Made by a program: the position numbers and the translations under genes. Positions 12,601 to 25,118 of a stretch of 64,000 bases of DNA are shown here, piece after piece (within the stretch, counting starts at the first letter, position 1; each line of letters starts with the position of its first letter). The notes under the pieces are model-generated. The model was not told the origin of the DNA, ran no database searches, and worked only from the letters and a program-made list of their open reading frames with translations. The DNA is taken from assembly GCA_022578965.1 (NCBI GenBank), contig MU400663.1, positions 35,703-99,702 of the forward strand, written 5' to 3'. This DNA is from Xylaria sp. FL1777 (Eukaryota > Ascomycota > Sordariomycetes > Xylariales > Xylariaceae).

Positions 12601-12728
12601 AACGGCATTGATTGTTAACGTTGCTTTGGCCACCGTGCCGCTACTTCTATTCATCTGTCAGGCCATGCTATTCTCTCAAAGTCCGAGAGTAGTGTGATAT
12701 AGTGTGATAGTGTGATATGGACTAGTGC
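9690..12728. other. Gene-poor region, left part of gene desert
   Basis: I cannot support any gene here. Open frames such as 11000-11224, 11571-11765 and 11787-12011 are short and featureless. The part from about 10.6 to 11.1 kb is AT-rich with many stops in all frames and could be a decayed mobile element, but no protein remnant is recognisable. The upstream 100-200 bp should hold the promoter of the Nudix-like gene. Confidence 0.45.
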
Positions 12729-12815
12729 AATGTTGTTGTGGTTCACCGCCTGCGGTATTACACCTGAGAAGCAGTGTACATACTGCGTGTGTATGTAGGT
12801 AGGTACCCTACATAA
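12729..12815 (+). repeat. Left arm of inverted repeat
   Basis: It is the inverted partner of 13347-13434. The best-conserved core is TTCACCGCCTGCGG at about 12741-12754; the outer end reads AATGTTG in both arms. Confidence 0.6.
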
Positions 12816-13346
12816 TATCTATCTAGTGTAGTAACGGGGTGGGATTCTACATAAGGTGACAGGGATTCAAAAAGGACGTTTTGAAATACCGGTACCGGTA
12901 AGCACACACAAAGGGTGGTGGAGAAAAAGACCATGACGATGTACTTACTTACATATAGCACAGGAACCGCTCCGTATTACTCTGGAGTTTGACGACGATA
13001 TTCGGACCGTTGCTTATCGGAATTCTCGGTTCTTGTCTTTGTACGTCACTTACCTTACGCTATCACAAGCACACTATGCGCTACCTACATATAGTCTAAG
13101 ACTCGGCGTTAGAATACGCCGTGTGTTGTCCTTGCGTGTTGTTTTCTTATTTACATACGCAATAGTAGGTAGGGAATCGGTGAGATTCTTGAGATGATGC
13201 TTATACATATGCGTACTCAGTAAGTAGGTAGGTATGTTGCGCCAGTAACCGGGCTGTGTTTGGCGAATTCAAGTCACGTAACATCAGAGCGCCACCGACA
13301 GTTCTTACTACCTACGCAGTACCTACATACATTGTAATAGCCTATG

Positions 13347-13434
13347 TATCATGTAGGGTACCTACCTGCCTACGCATACATACATATACTACTACTCAGG
13401 TGTCATGCCGCAGGCGGTGAATCACGCCAACATT
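13347..13434 (-). repeat. Right arm of inverted repeat
   Basis: The reverse complement matches 12729-12815. The core is at about 13409-13422, and the arm ends with CAACATT on the plus strand. Confidence 0.6.
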
Positions 13435-16400
13435 ATGTATGTACTGTATGTCAAGTGAAGGCCAGCTGAAGGGCTACCTATACTACAAACCGTAAGATCG
13501 CGACCGGGTCGTCAGTTAGTCTTGTGAGTCTTGGTTTTGGCCGCCCCATTATACCGAATCGGCGAAGCCTTCGGCCAGTTCCGCGGAAATGTCGGCCGAC
13601 GCGGGCGTTCGGGCATTGTCCAGTCATTTCCATCTCATCCTTCGTTCTAGTAATTATAGTGTAGGAACCTACTTCCGCAGTAGTGTGCGCAGTATGTATT
13701 CCACATCTTTCGAGTGTTGTCTTCCATGCGCCGACAACCCAGTCATCAAATAGGGGTAGTATACTGCCACTGTTGGTATCTTCTACTGATATTTCTCCCT
13801 TTTTTTCCTCTCCCCTTGCTCCTTGCTAGGACTTTTGAAAGATGCTGCCGTTTTGGGCTTGTCGCGACACCGCACTAAGCCTGGGGGACTGCTACGCTAA
13901 ATCTCGGGGTTCCAGTGTTAGCCGCACAGCTGCAGGGTCTCTGTTGAATCATGAGCGAGGGCGCCATCATCTCTTCACATTCAAGGGACCGGTAGTGTAG
14001 CATCGAATCTTCGCTTTTCCTGCACTCATCTCTCAGATTCCTTGCCACTTCGAGAATTTTGCCCGAATCAGATCAAGGGCTGTTTAGAAATGCCGTTCCC
14101 GTTGCGGGGCACCACCACCAGAAGAAGCAAATAGATGGTTCTCAAGCTTTGCCAAGAATTCTACTATTGCAGAACGTACTACGTACTAGGTATAGTATCT
14201 AGGTTAGTTATGGGGATAAGAACAGGGCATTCGGGATTTGAATTACGCCCTGTCTGAATCAGGCCATACACTACACTAGGTGAGATTTTATTCCTGGCAT
14301 AACGCAGTTTCACAATACCTTGCTATTCCCTGGCCTTGTTATACCGGTACTTTGAAAGAAGCTAACGAGGGATTAATCGCCGAAACTACGGTATTGGCTG
14401 TAGAGCTACGGCCATTAAGCATATTTTATGTGTTGGTCTACTACGTATACAGTGTAATGTGCCACACCTTGACAACAGTATCTGTGGGGAGTGTTAGGCA
14501 GACGAATAATACATATGTAGGAGCACTTCTCGGTTGCCCTCTAGGCTATACTTCTATACTTCGATGCTTCAAGTACCGATGTAAGTTGATGATGAACCTG
14601 GCACGGTAGATTGCTAACACAACATTAGTTTCAAGAAGGTCATTGGTGGCTAGTAATCTATCCTAGTCGAAACATGAGCCGGATCTTTGCTCTCCAAGAA
14701 TTAACCGCACGAACAACGAGTTGAGAAGTTTGTATATCCCAAGGGTGAAGAGATAGAAGTTAATCCTTGGTCCGATATACGGTAATTGTCTTGTGGGATC
14801 TACGGTAATGTCCGAGCTTAAGATCTGCGTATATGTGGACTTGATGTTCGATTCCTTTGTTCGCTTTTACTCATTTAGGGCTGGTAAGGCAGGAGTTCTG
14901 GGACCAAGCCCGGCACTAGTTGGATGAGAAAGAAACTTTAGCTAGGGATATTTGACAGGTGGAATCGATATGACATGTCGTCTGAGCCACGTTTTATGAG
15001 ATGGAGCAAGCTTTCGAAAATTTTGATAGAGTGTTCCTAGTGGAAAACTTCTCAGAGGTCCCTGTTAAGACTCTGTCAGACACACTGTCTACTCTCTACA
15101 AATTATGGGATATTACGAGGTTCGAATCGAAAAATGATACCATTTCCGTTGAAAACCTCCGGGGAAGAAACATTCGAGTTTTGAAAGAGCCCTGGCTATT
15201 AGTTCTGTAGATCTCCTGAGGGCATATTCTGACTACCATACAGGAACCAGCCAGGAGTAGTGTGGATTACAAATGGATCACAATCATCATGACAATTTGT
15301 ATGTCTTGAATCTATAGGATCAACTAGAAATGCCAGTTCAGACAATACAAAACAGGTACACTGTGTTCATACTGCGTATGTCTCCATGAGACCCTCAAGA
15401 CATCCAAGGTTTTATTTACCGTTGAATGGAATAGATCAGCCGGTCCATTCCATACTATCAATAGGCCTTCCGTAAGGGTTATACGAAGACGAGATTTATG
15501 TGAGAGGAGCTCATGTTTACACGCTATGTCGTGTGTACACTCACGTGCTTACACTTCCGTTACGGGTTGAAATAGCTACAACTACGACATCCACATAGCT
15601 TAGCTGGCATCTACTATAATTTTATTATTCGTTAAGAGGCGAAAGCCGTTCCAACGCACATACGCAGTATTAATTAGACGCAAGGGGGCCCAATCTCGTG
15701 TGCAATGAAATCCAGGTCGTTGTCGGACGTCCCCTTCTCTTCGGCGCCGTGTCGGCGGCTCTCTTGATTCGGGTAATATCTGCATAATCTGACCTGACGG
15801 AGGAGCACGACCGGACTCTGTCTCGGGCCAATGAGGACGGCGGGACGTGCTATGAACAGATTGTGGCGGTGCTTTCTGTGCTGCCTAGGGAAATTCCGTT
15901 ACTGGTTGATGATGTATTTTATTTAGTTATTTGATAGGCATGAAGGACATGCTGTGCCACCGCAAAAGAGCACTACATAGCGATGCAAGATCCGACGGGC
16001 CGTTGGGGAGCCACAGGCATGCTGGCGACCAATGATTTGCATGAAGGCTTCATTTCACACACCGCTGGGTCGGATAATTATAGGATCGCCTGTGTATCGA
16101 GGATGCGTTGTCGTGCCTATGGGACGAGGGAACAGAACAACTGTGTAGAATGTTGTACAGACTATACCCGGGGTTCTAGATCAAGGCGGGGCACGTTGTC
16201 TGCGCTGCAAGAGAAACTTCCAATGACAAGAGGGGTGCTTAATAAGTCAATCAAATAAGTCATGTCGAGATTATAATGTCTGGCGTGACTGATTCCACCA
16301 CTAACATACGAATGTTGCTTCGCAGCTTGGAGATGCAGAAGAAGCTAGCCTGTTAGAAAGAGAAAAGGTTCCATGTTCTTGCGGTGGCCTTGCGGTGGCG

Positions 16401-17600
16401 CAAACTCAACGTTACGTCACTGTCACCGTCACCGGCGAAATCGCAGGCAATGATATCCTGGATAGACGAGCATATGGTTTACTCATCAACTTCTTAAGCG
16501 ATATGCAGTGTATACAGATCGAATGGGCATGCCTTTAACAGGAGCTAATAGCCGGGCATACCATGGTGTTTTGGCCACCGGGTTCCGTGAGGAGTTCAGC
16601 TTCGCTTAAGTCCGTGTGGTTTCTGTTGCCGCTAGTGCAGTGTACCATTGGTTTTTGGTCGAAGATGGTGATCATGAATAGGTAACAGCATGGATTCCCT
16701 ATATTGTATCGATATAAAACCTTAATAGCAAAGTAAACAGCACGTGACGTTTGACTCAAGCCCAACTTCTTCAGGGACCAACCCAGAATCGTAACGTGGC
16801 TTGTGGGTTCTAGGTTCTAGTATCTTCTCCAGGCGGTACACTATGCGCAGATCCTTCGTCGTTTTTTGTAGGAAAAGAGCCAAAAAGGGAGAAACGCTTG
16901 GAGAATGCAGCATATTTCGAACAGCCTGGGTCATAAAAGGTAGGTAGGCAAGTAGGTCAGTAGTGTAGGCAATTATCTTGCATCTCTGGCCGTTGCACGT
17001 GGTGGTTGGAGAGGTTGGGCAAGTTTGGGTTCTCGCTTATCAGGGACATTTTCAGGGATTATTAAGTAATCATCTAATTTTAGGTACCACGACCAGCTTT
17101 GCCAGCAAATCGGCTACTCGCATTTAGCCTTCGACATGAAATCACTGCATGGGTCTGCATGGAGAGCTCATGGGTCTTGACCTCGACAGACGCTAGGCTG
17201 TACTTGGTAGGATTTTTCGAGAAACTGGCCAGGGTCTCCTGGTGGGAATCATTCACTAAGAGCAGTCCTCGGCTCCTCGGCTCTGGCTGCCCTTGATTGC
17301 TAATGGAAGCCTGAAGCTGATGCCAGTGGTGTCGATGCTGTGGGCACATGACCGCAATTGGACCGCCGTGATTCTGGGAATAGGGACGAGGGTCGCTGGG
17401 GAAGTGGTACGACTTCTTGAATTGGCGATGTCGCAGTCGGGTTGAAGATGGAGTAGCGTCGTGCCACGCAGCCCAAGCAAAGACTGAAGCCAAATACATC
17501 TGGGTACTACTGTGGGCAGTACGCGTGCGCAGTGTAGCGAGAGAAAACAAGAGAACAAGAGACCCCTCAGTAGTAGGATAGTGGTAGTGTACATGTACGC

Positions 17601-17616
17601 AGTAATGCGCATTACT
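17601..17616. repeat. Perfect 16-bp palindrome
   Basis: AGTAATGCGCATTACT is fully self-complementary and overlaps a TACGCAGTA copy (17596-17604). It could form a small cruciform; no function is implied. Confidence 0.6.
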
Positions 17617-18636
17617 CGTAGATGCTGCGTCGACTGGGATAGCATCTTCGCTACGCTACGCAGCATGAGGACGCAGTACGCAGTATGTGCCTCGACGCAT
17701 GTCTTGCAGAAACCGGGATCAGCCACCAATTAGCCATTGGAGGAGCCCTCCACAGATGGAGATGCTGTCTACGGCAGCTTCGCAGGCTATTCGTTCACCG
17801 CTCCATCATGCAGAATCCATGCAGAGCTCTCATGCGTTGTTGTGACTGGTGGCACGCAACAACATCGGCCAATCCCTTGGGAAAAGGCCCATCGCGCATT
17901 CATCCTACGTGGCGGCAGCGGCAATAGTGCGATAGTGTAGTGTACGCAGTAAGGCGGTAGGGGGGAAAGAGGGCAAAAACAACAGGGGGCTCGGAGCAAA
18001 TCATACGCAGTACATATGTATGTAGGTAGTATAGGTAGTAGACGTTCTGGGACAACGTGCGACATGCGTGTGAATACATGTACTGCGTAAGTGTAGGCCC
18101 TGTAGGGTGTAGAACAATCGGATGGGACGAGCAATCTGTAGACCTAGTATACAAATACCTGATTGGGGAGAGTGTACATGCTGCGGTGAGTGTGCAGATG
18201 TTGCCTGTGGGCTCGCATTTCGAATGCAGCACTGGTTCAGCATGCCGTCACTAACTAGGTAGGTAATCAATTGAGAAGAAATATAATAACAGGTATGTAA
18301 TATGTGATGATAATAATGATATTAATAATAATCAAATAACTAGCAATAGCAACAAGTACTAGAAACCTATACGTGACGGTTTCTGGAAATTCGAATTTGG
18401 TAAACGTCACTATTTTGACGTGGGGGAAAGATTTAGTGATCGAATCGACTTCATTCATTCATGCAGCTCGTTTACTTACACTAGGTACGTACCTACAGAC
18501 GGCGTATGTACCGCCCGCAGTAGAGTGGCCTAGATATATGCAGTTACTGAAGCTTTGGGCAAGTGCTCAAATCATGAAGATCATGAAACGTTGTGTTCTA
18601 ATCCCGAGAACTGTCGGCAGCAAATCACCCAATGTC

Positions 18637-18658
18637 TTTTTTTTTTTTTTTTTTTTTT
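18637..18658 (+). repeat. Poly-T tract
   Basis: An uninterrupted run of 22 T. On the minus strand this is a poly-A tail-like run, but no retroposed gene is recognisable beside it. Confidence 0.85.
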
Positions 18659-21600
18659 GCCGGCCGTAACTCGTCCCCTAGCGTAGGCTTCAAATACCTA
18701 CGCAGTAGTGCAAGACACTTTAGACCAGTACGCTACCTAGGTACTAATAGGTTAGGTGAGGTACTTGATTGGCAATTAGCTTGACTGCTTCAGCCTCACT
18801 ACAAATGTAGTGCTGTAGAGTACCTACATGGGTACCCGATGCGCACCTATCCTAGGTATCCATTGGCGGCAAGTACGGTTAGCCGCCCTAGCGTACTTAG
18901 TAGTGTGTGTGTTATAGACAAGTACCTAGGTAGGTAAACAAGGGTATATATGCGTAGGTGTACCTAGGTAAGTAAGTAAGTTCTTTTGATTCTGCTTGTC
19001 GGAGCTTTGTCCCGTCTGAACTAGTCCAGTCTAGTCTTCTGTTAATGGTCATGCTAATGGAAAAGAATACCCTACGTGAGTACTGTAGGTAGGTAGTACA
19101 TACAGTATGGTACATTCCTGCCATCGCTCTGAAAGACATACTGAGTACACTCTGTTGAAGCGTCTATGAGTACGTACCGTCTACGACATACTTAGCATAA
19201 CCAGAAGAAGCTGGATGAGGTTTGGATTCTTTGTTCTGTTCCCCGAGCCTAATAGACTTCACATGGCGGCACTGCCACACCTTATTCATGAGATGGCATG
19301 GCAAGCCTTTGTGTCAAATCGAGCACTCCTAGGGTTGCTATCGCTGCATCGTCTCGTGTTGTAGTTGTCTTTGCATTGGATATCATGGTGTAGAACCCGC
19401 AGTCTGAGTTTGAATGGGGTAGCAAGTTACGTCGTAAATCCGTGCAAGTAGATGAGTAGATGAGTAGATGTGACGAGCAACTTGGTGACTCGAATGCAGA
19501 GATCGATCGATGTACGATGCATATAATTCTCACATTATATACCTGCCTAAGTAGGATGTATTGGCATCCCGTCTATCTTATTCCGGCGTGTTATATAGGC
19601 GTGGTTGGGTTGTGATGTAGTGTATAGTAGTCTGTGACGCGGTGACAGTGGCTCTAGGCGCGTACCTGAGTGGCAGTGAGAGTCGTTGAAGCATTTCACT
19701 GGGGTTAGTAGGCATTGAGAACAGGTCCTTGGGTTCGGGATCGTTAATGTCATTGTCGCGTCATTTGTCTGTTTGTGAAACGCTCGTCAGGGTCGGGAAC
19801 CTTTTGAGGCTGTGCTGGTCCGTTCGTTCTGGGGTCAATGAATTGCCAAGCGAATCCCTAGCTGAAAGAGGCAATAGGATTGTAAAATCCGACGTTGTGG
19901 GTTCAAGATGGTCAGATCCGTGGCCCACTTGGTCCGGACGCCAAAAATGGACACGAGAAACTGCTGTTTCAGCCAACCACATGGAGCGATCCTCTAGTGC
20001 TCATATACACTACGCAGAAAGGATCATTTGCGTTTCGCTGATTATCCTTGCCGAAAGATCATCTAGCATACCACTACATCATATACTACATGGTATACTG
20101 CGTATGGACTTAATAGAATTCGATAAACAGTCAAGTCTGATGCTATGTCAGAAGCCATGGCCTCATTCTTGGAGCTACCTACCTAGTTTAGAGAGGAAAG
20201 CGAGCCGCGATAGGCAAGAAGGGGAGCCAGGTCCTTGTAGTGTAGAAAGACTTCTAGTCCTTTTCTTCATCTTTCGTATGGACCCTAGTCCCCGCTGGTG
20301 TAAGTAATGTAAGGCTAATGCTGCCTGAATAACCGCTGTAGTAGATATACCATATACATACCAATTAATGTGCGACCCGACTTCTATCTAAGGGGTCCTC
20401 GGCGCTCTATCCTCAATGGGAATGGGGAATTCTATGTTTAACCGTGTTGCTGATGGTGATGCTTCAACCATACTGGTAGATTATTTGTTGCTACAAGCTG
20501 GATTAGGCATCGCAGGAAGTTCTCTATTGTTCATAGATGGAAGCTTGTCTTTCTTTGTTACATATTTGTAAGCTGACCGAGCAGATGCTCCGATTTTTGG
20601 GTAATGGCGGCGACTTATTGTGATAGGAATTCCAAGAAGCGGCTATCGCCTTCGACCGCGATGTTGAGGTTGACCGAGAGCCGCTATTCTGATCGGTATA
20701 TCCAACGTCTAGCGTATGGTTACGTCGGAAGACTAGGTCTGGTTAGTTTTCTTCCTCTCTGCGGACCTTACCATGACGGCTTTAGATGTGACATCAACCC
20801 ATGACAAAATCCCCCGGCGGGTGGCCGCTAGAGCGATTAGACGGGTGCCCGATGACCCGGCCCCCCTCAAATATGCACAACAGAACTCGCACTAAGCCTT
20901 TATGATGTTAGGTACAGAATTGATAGGCCATACCATACCGAACGCATGCCTGTTGATGGACTTGTCACTCTGAACCGTCTGTTTGAAGGCGGGGGTAAGC
21001 GGAAAAGCGCACTACACACGACTGGAATAGTAAGGTTTCGACAAGTCACCGGTCTTCTGCCTAGATTTGCTTGGGAATGAACCGGAATTGGTAATGGGTA
21101 TTCGTTCGACTTTTTGCTTCTATGTATCTTTTATAATGTTTTTAATCGGCGTTCCTGGATCCACTTGTGGGCGGGAAGATGACCGCAACCAATGTTACCC
21201 CGTGGTTGGCTCGGGTATGTTCTGTGTTCCGTACATCCAGTTTAGAGTGTACCTAGATAGGTACAGCGGGCTACCTAGTGTTGAGCACTGTGTGGGCACT
21301 GTACGAACTCCCCGCTGCTGTCTGTACAAACATTGTATGTAGAACTTGTTGAAATTCATAGTAGCAACTTTGTTACTGAAGACTCCATCGTTTGAGACTG
21401 GGCTAGCGCGTACACGCCATTAACTTATAGATATCGGTATATTTGGTACTCCTCTCGATAATGAAGAATCACTCCAGCGCATCACCTGAAACCTGAAAAT
21501 ACGCGGATGGCATGCTACCTCGGCATGCCTGGTGTGCGCCCGATGTCAAGCTACAGCACTGCCACTAGCAACAATACGTTTAATACCTACGAATTCTAGT

Positions 21601-24000
21601 CCTACCATGGCATAGGAACCACCACCACTATGGCCTAGGTAGTAGTAGTGATCATTAGGTACGCTCGCTAGGTACATGGGAATTTGGGGTCTTATATGCA
21701 AGTGTGAGGCTATTCTGATTAAAGAGATATTCGACTCCTGAGGCACCTAAAACGGTGTGGGTGGTGATGACCTAAACTCTCTAAATACAGCAACACCTAT
21801 ATAAGTTAGGGCCAGACAGCTGTACACTAGGACTTATTTCCGGCCTTAATTGGGTGTCGTGGTATTACACTACAACTGAGTCTAACTAAGCGGAATGTAG
21901 TGTATACATACATAGTTTGGTTTCGACCACCGAGTGCTCGCGCAGGAGGACAAATGCCAAGACTATGAGTATGTAGCTAGCCAAGCATGCACAATTTGAC
22001 AACCCAAAGGTACAGTAGCCTAGGTTCTCACTACAAGGTAGATAGTTGGTAATCACTTGCTTTATGGCCCCCCGCAACACTGACACGTCAAACGACCCAG
22101 GTAGTGACAGCATGACCACCTGTTGTTTTCTTGTCAGGCTGCCGAGTAACGTGGGTGGTGTAAGAATAAACCGACATCTTCAAGTTTTTGGTGGACGCCA
22201 CTATCAGGCCGTGATACCTAGATTTGGCCGACGCGAAGAATGTATTGGTCCTTGAAAGTCTGTACATCGAAAGTCGTGAGATTGTCTAGGTGTAAATACA
22301 CCACACTACGTAGGGATCGGTATGGCAGAAATATATACTAGACGTACCGGTAGTGTACAGCACTAATGAGAGTCAAGCCTACTCACTCATATGATACTTG
22401 GCACTGTTTGAACCATAGAAATATGCAGATGCTGATTCCTGAACCCCTGTGGAAGCGATGTGGATGAGAACGGGGATGGTAGGGGACTTGGAGAGGATCA
22501 AAGCCGATGGAACCGCCAGCAGCTGCTTCGCCCCCCGGCGGCACTGTACTAAACCTAGAAGAGCCGAGATGCTACTATGCATAATAGCAGAGGAAGAGAT
22601 GTGAAATATACGTGCAGTAAAGCTTACGGTATTCTGACAATTCACACCCATGATGACTTGACACCTTATTGACGACTTGACTATGCTATAGATCGACGGT
22701 GGATCTCGAGGCCGATAACAAATGTTGTAGGTACGCTATGTCGCGGAAGCCTTGTGGTATTGATTTATCAGTAGACTAACCCAGCCAACATATACTTACG
22801 CTTCTATGCCATACATCGAGCCCGAAGAAATGAGCATTTTCGATGTACAATTTGCAAGTCGTAAGTTGTTTGGGGAAGAAATAGGTTGTTGCTACAGGTG
22901 ACCTCAATTGTGCGTCCATCTGTTCAGAATAGCGCTAGGTCTACATATATGTTGGCTTAAACGCATACCATATTATTGTACATATCTGATTGCTTACATT
23001 GATGTAACGATGCATGAATGAACCTAACTTAAGTACATGTAGCGTACCTTGATGGAGGCCAGTAGGTGCGTAAGATGCCTGCTTTAGATGGTGTAATGTA
23101 GGTATAACTAATATCTCTCGCACAGTCACACGTCCCTTGTGCATGACAGCATTGGCTACATACCTCTAGTCTATAGTGTACTTTTTGTATTTTTACCAAA
23201 CCTAGGTAAGGTCCCTACCTGGTGAGTTGTCCACAGGGATAACAGTAGATAGCTCCCAGAATTGCGGGCTTGATAATTCTCCCAACCAGCCTTTGGGTAA
23301 GGCCTCCTAGGGGTTTACAGATACGCTGCACAAGGGTCCGGCGAGGGTTTTGAAGGCATCGCATCTTGCTACCTAAGTACCTACTGTAGATTCCTGAGGA
23401 CACACACTAAGACCAAGTACAGCTAGCTACTCGGCAGCATCGCCCCTTGTAAAGCAACCATGGTAACCCAAACTACAACGTCATGCCAGAACCTAGACTG
23501 TGTATAAGATAATACAGACACTGTATTCGGCTCGGCTTTCTAAGTAATGCTTGTCATCCTATCATAGCGGTGTTGGCCTATCGAGCATCCGCAAACATTG
23601 TGCGGTTTGTCCTTCGGTTTATAATAAGATGGGAAGGGATAGCGACAAGCGAAGATTGACACATTATCACCACGGCGCATAGACGTTACAAGTCTTGCGT
23701 ATGGTATACAATTTAGAGCATGATCTCCGTCCTGTAAGGCGGATGGTGCCTGGCCAAGAAACTCGCATCATATACCAATACCTACCGGTAGGCCTACCTA
23801 AATATACCTACCTACCTACCTACCTACCTAGGTACACTTCGCTACCTAAGGCAGAGCCCTAAGGTACCCTAACTGCCTTCACCACACAGTGTAAGCAACA
23901 CAGCCCTCTCCAGCTAGCGGGCTGGGAGACTGCCCACTGCCCAGTGTGCATGGGATAGCTGTAGCCTGTAGCCTGTAAGTACTTGCACAAGTATCCGATC

Positions 24001-25118
24001 CCCTAGGTCGACACTGTAGGTGCCCCCGCTACTTGCAAAAAGGGACCTAAAGTGGACTTGTGCACTGCATGGCACGGGTTGCACTGGCCTCCTCCCTGGC
24101 ACTTGGCTTCTGGCTGGCTGCACCGGGTGCACTGGCTGCGCTGGCTGCATGGAGCGGCGTGGCCCACCCACAGCCTCCCTCCTCCCTTTGGGCCCTGCTG
24201 GCGGGTATTATAATAACAACCCTCTTGCCCCCGACTTTGCTCCAGCTTTGCTTGATCCGTCCCATCATATCTATCAACATCCATCTCGGCGCCGCTCTGC
24301 TGCACCACCTCACCACCACACTCGCTTTATCGCAACCCCTTAGGAAGTCCTCGTCGACTCCTGTCATTCGCTTGTTCCTTTTTTTGTGTTTTGGAGATTT
24401 GGAGACTCGAGAGTATCTAAAATATCCACCATCTACTCTCCGGCTCGCGCCCGCTTTGTCATATCACCACATCACACCACTGTCGCTTATACCGATTGAT
24501 ATCAAGAATTTCCCTGGTGCAACCCAAGTTAAGCAGGAAATCCGCCTATCCAGTATCAGTTGTTATTATCGGCTCTTGCAATATATATGACATTGCACCC
24601 GCTCAACTAGAGTCGGCTCATCGTCGTTGACCCTGTGCTCTCCCATCTGCAACGAGATATTCAATCGCTTAAACACCTTGAAAGGAAAGGGAATCTTCAA
24701 CTGGGCAATCTCACATCAGTCAACGAATATCTCGTGTCAGCAGTCGTCAACGCATCTACCCCTCGGTCGTCTCGGCAGCTGTCAGAACCTCCGATCTATG
24801 TGCCGATAACGTGTTATTGATAACCATCTCGATTTCACCAATTCGCAACCGACACGGCATCGCAACCTACTGAGTTTTGTTGTCCCAACAAAATTAACTC
24901 CTAAATCCCTCTCAACCTAGTTTGGAACTATTCGCTCGCTTTTTGTTTTGGCACGACCTTTTTCGTGCCTTGTTTAATGTATGTATGCCATTGTGCAGAT
25001 GCATATTCACGATCCCCTCGAGCAGGTCCTCACCTGTGCCTCGATTACATGGATTACTCTACAATACTGGTACTAATGTCTGCTTTCAGTTTTCCACTTT
25101 CGATTCATCTTTTTTGCA
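24001..25118 (+). promoter_or_regulatory. Promoter and long 5' leader of the Zn2Cys6 gene
   Basis: From about 24.06 to 24.3 kb the sequence is GC-rich with reiterated GCACTGGCTGCG-type words, then becomes C/T-rich and mRNA-leader-like up to the start codon at 25119. It contains upstream ATGs, including one at 24069 opening a 173-codon hydrophobic frame that ends at 24590. Long leaders with upstream frames are common for fungal regulators, but no start of transcription can be seen. Confidence 0.45.

Larger units (their letters stand above)
12729..13434. mobile_element. Candidate non-coding element with ~87-bp imperfect terminal inverted repeats
   Basis: The left arm (about 12729-12815) and the right arm (about 13347-13434) are inverted copies. 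Both contain TTCACCGCCTGCGG, ACACCTGAG and AGGTAGGTACCCTACAT in the same order when the right arm is reverse-complemented, with scattered, mostly transition-type mismatches. The roughly 530-bp interior has no coding potential and carries the same ACCTAC/TACGCAGT words as the surrounding region. This structure fits a MITE-like or foldback remnant. I could not identify a clean target-site duplication, so the ends are approximate and the class is unknown. Confidence 0.55.
13435..24000. other. Gene-poor region rich in TACGCAGTA and TACCTAGGTA words
   Basis: No gene is supportable in about 10.5 kb. Longer open frames (17080-17550 and 17256-17729 minus, 19729-20307 plus) overlap each other on opposite strands or frames, have no family features and look fortuitous. 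The recurring 9-mer TACGCAGTA or its complement occurs at 13313, 15370, 15661, 17596, 17677, 17943, 18004, 18081, 18699 and 20096. The palindrome TACCTAGGTA is at 18734, 18923, 18961 and 23825. This looks like old, non-coding repeat-derived DNA. Confidence 0.5.

Noticed and set aside
17080..17729. Two long overlapping minus-strand frames (156 and 157 codons)
   Set aside because: They overlap in different frames and with plus-strand frames, have no family motif and lie in repeat-word-rich DNA.
19729..20307. 192-codon plus-strand frame
   Set aside because: Composition is irregular, with no domain, membrane segment or splice-linked partner; best explained as chance.
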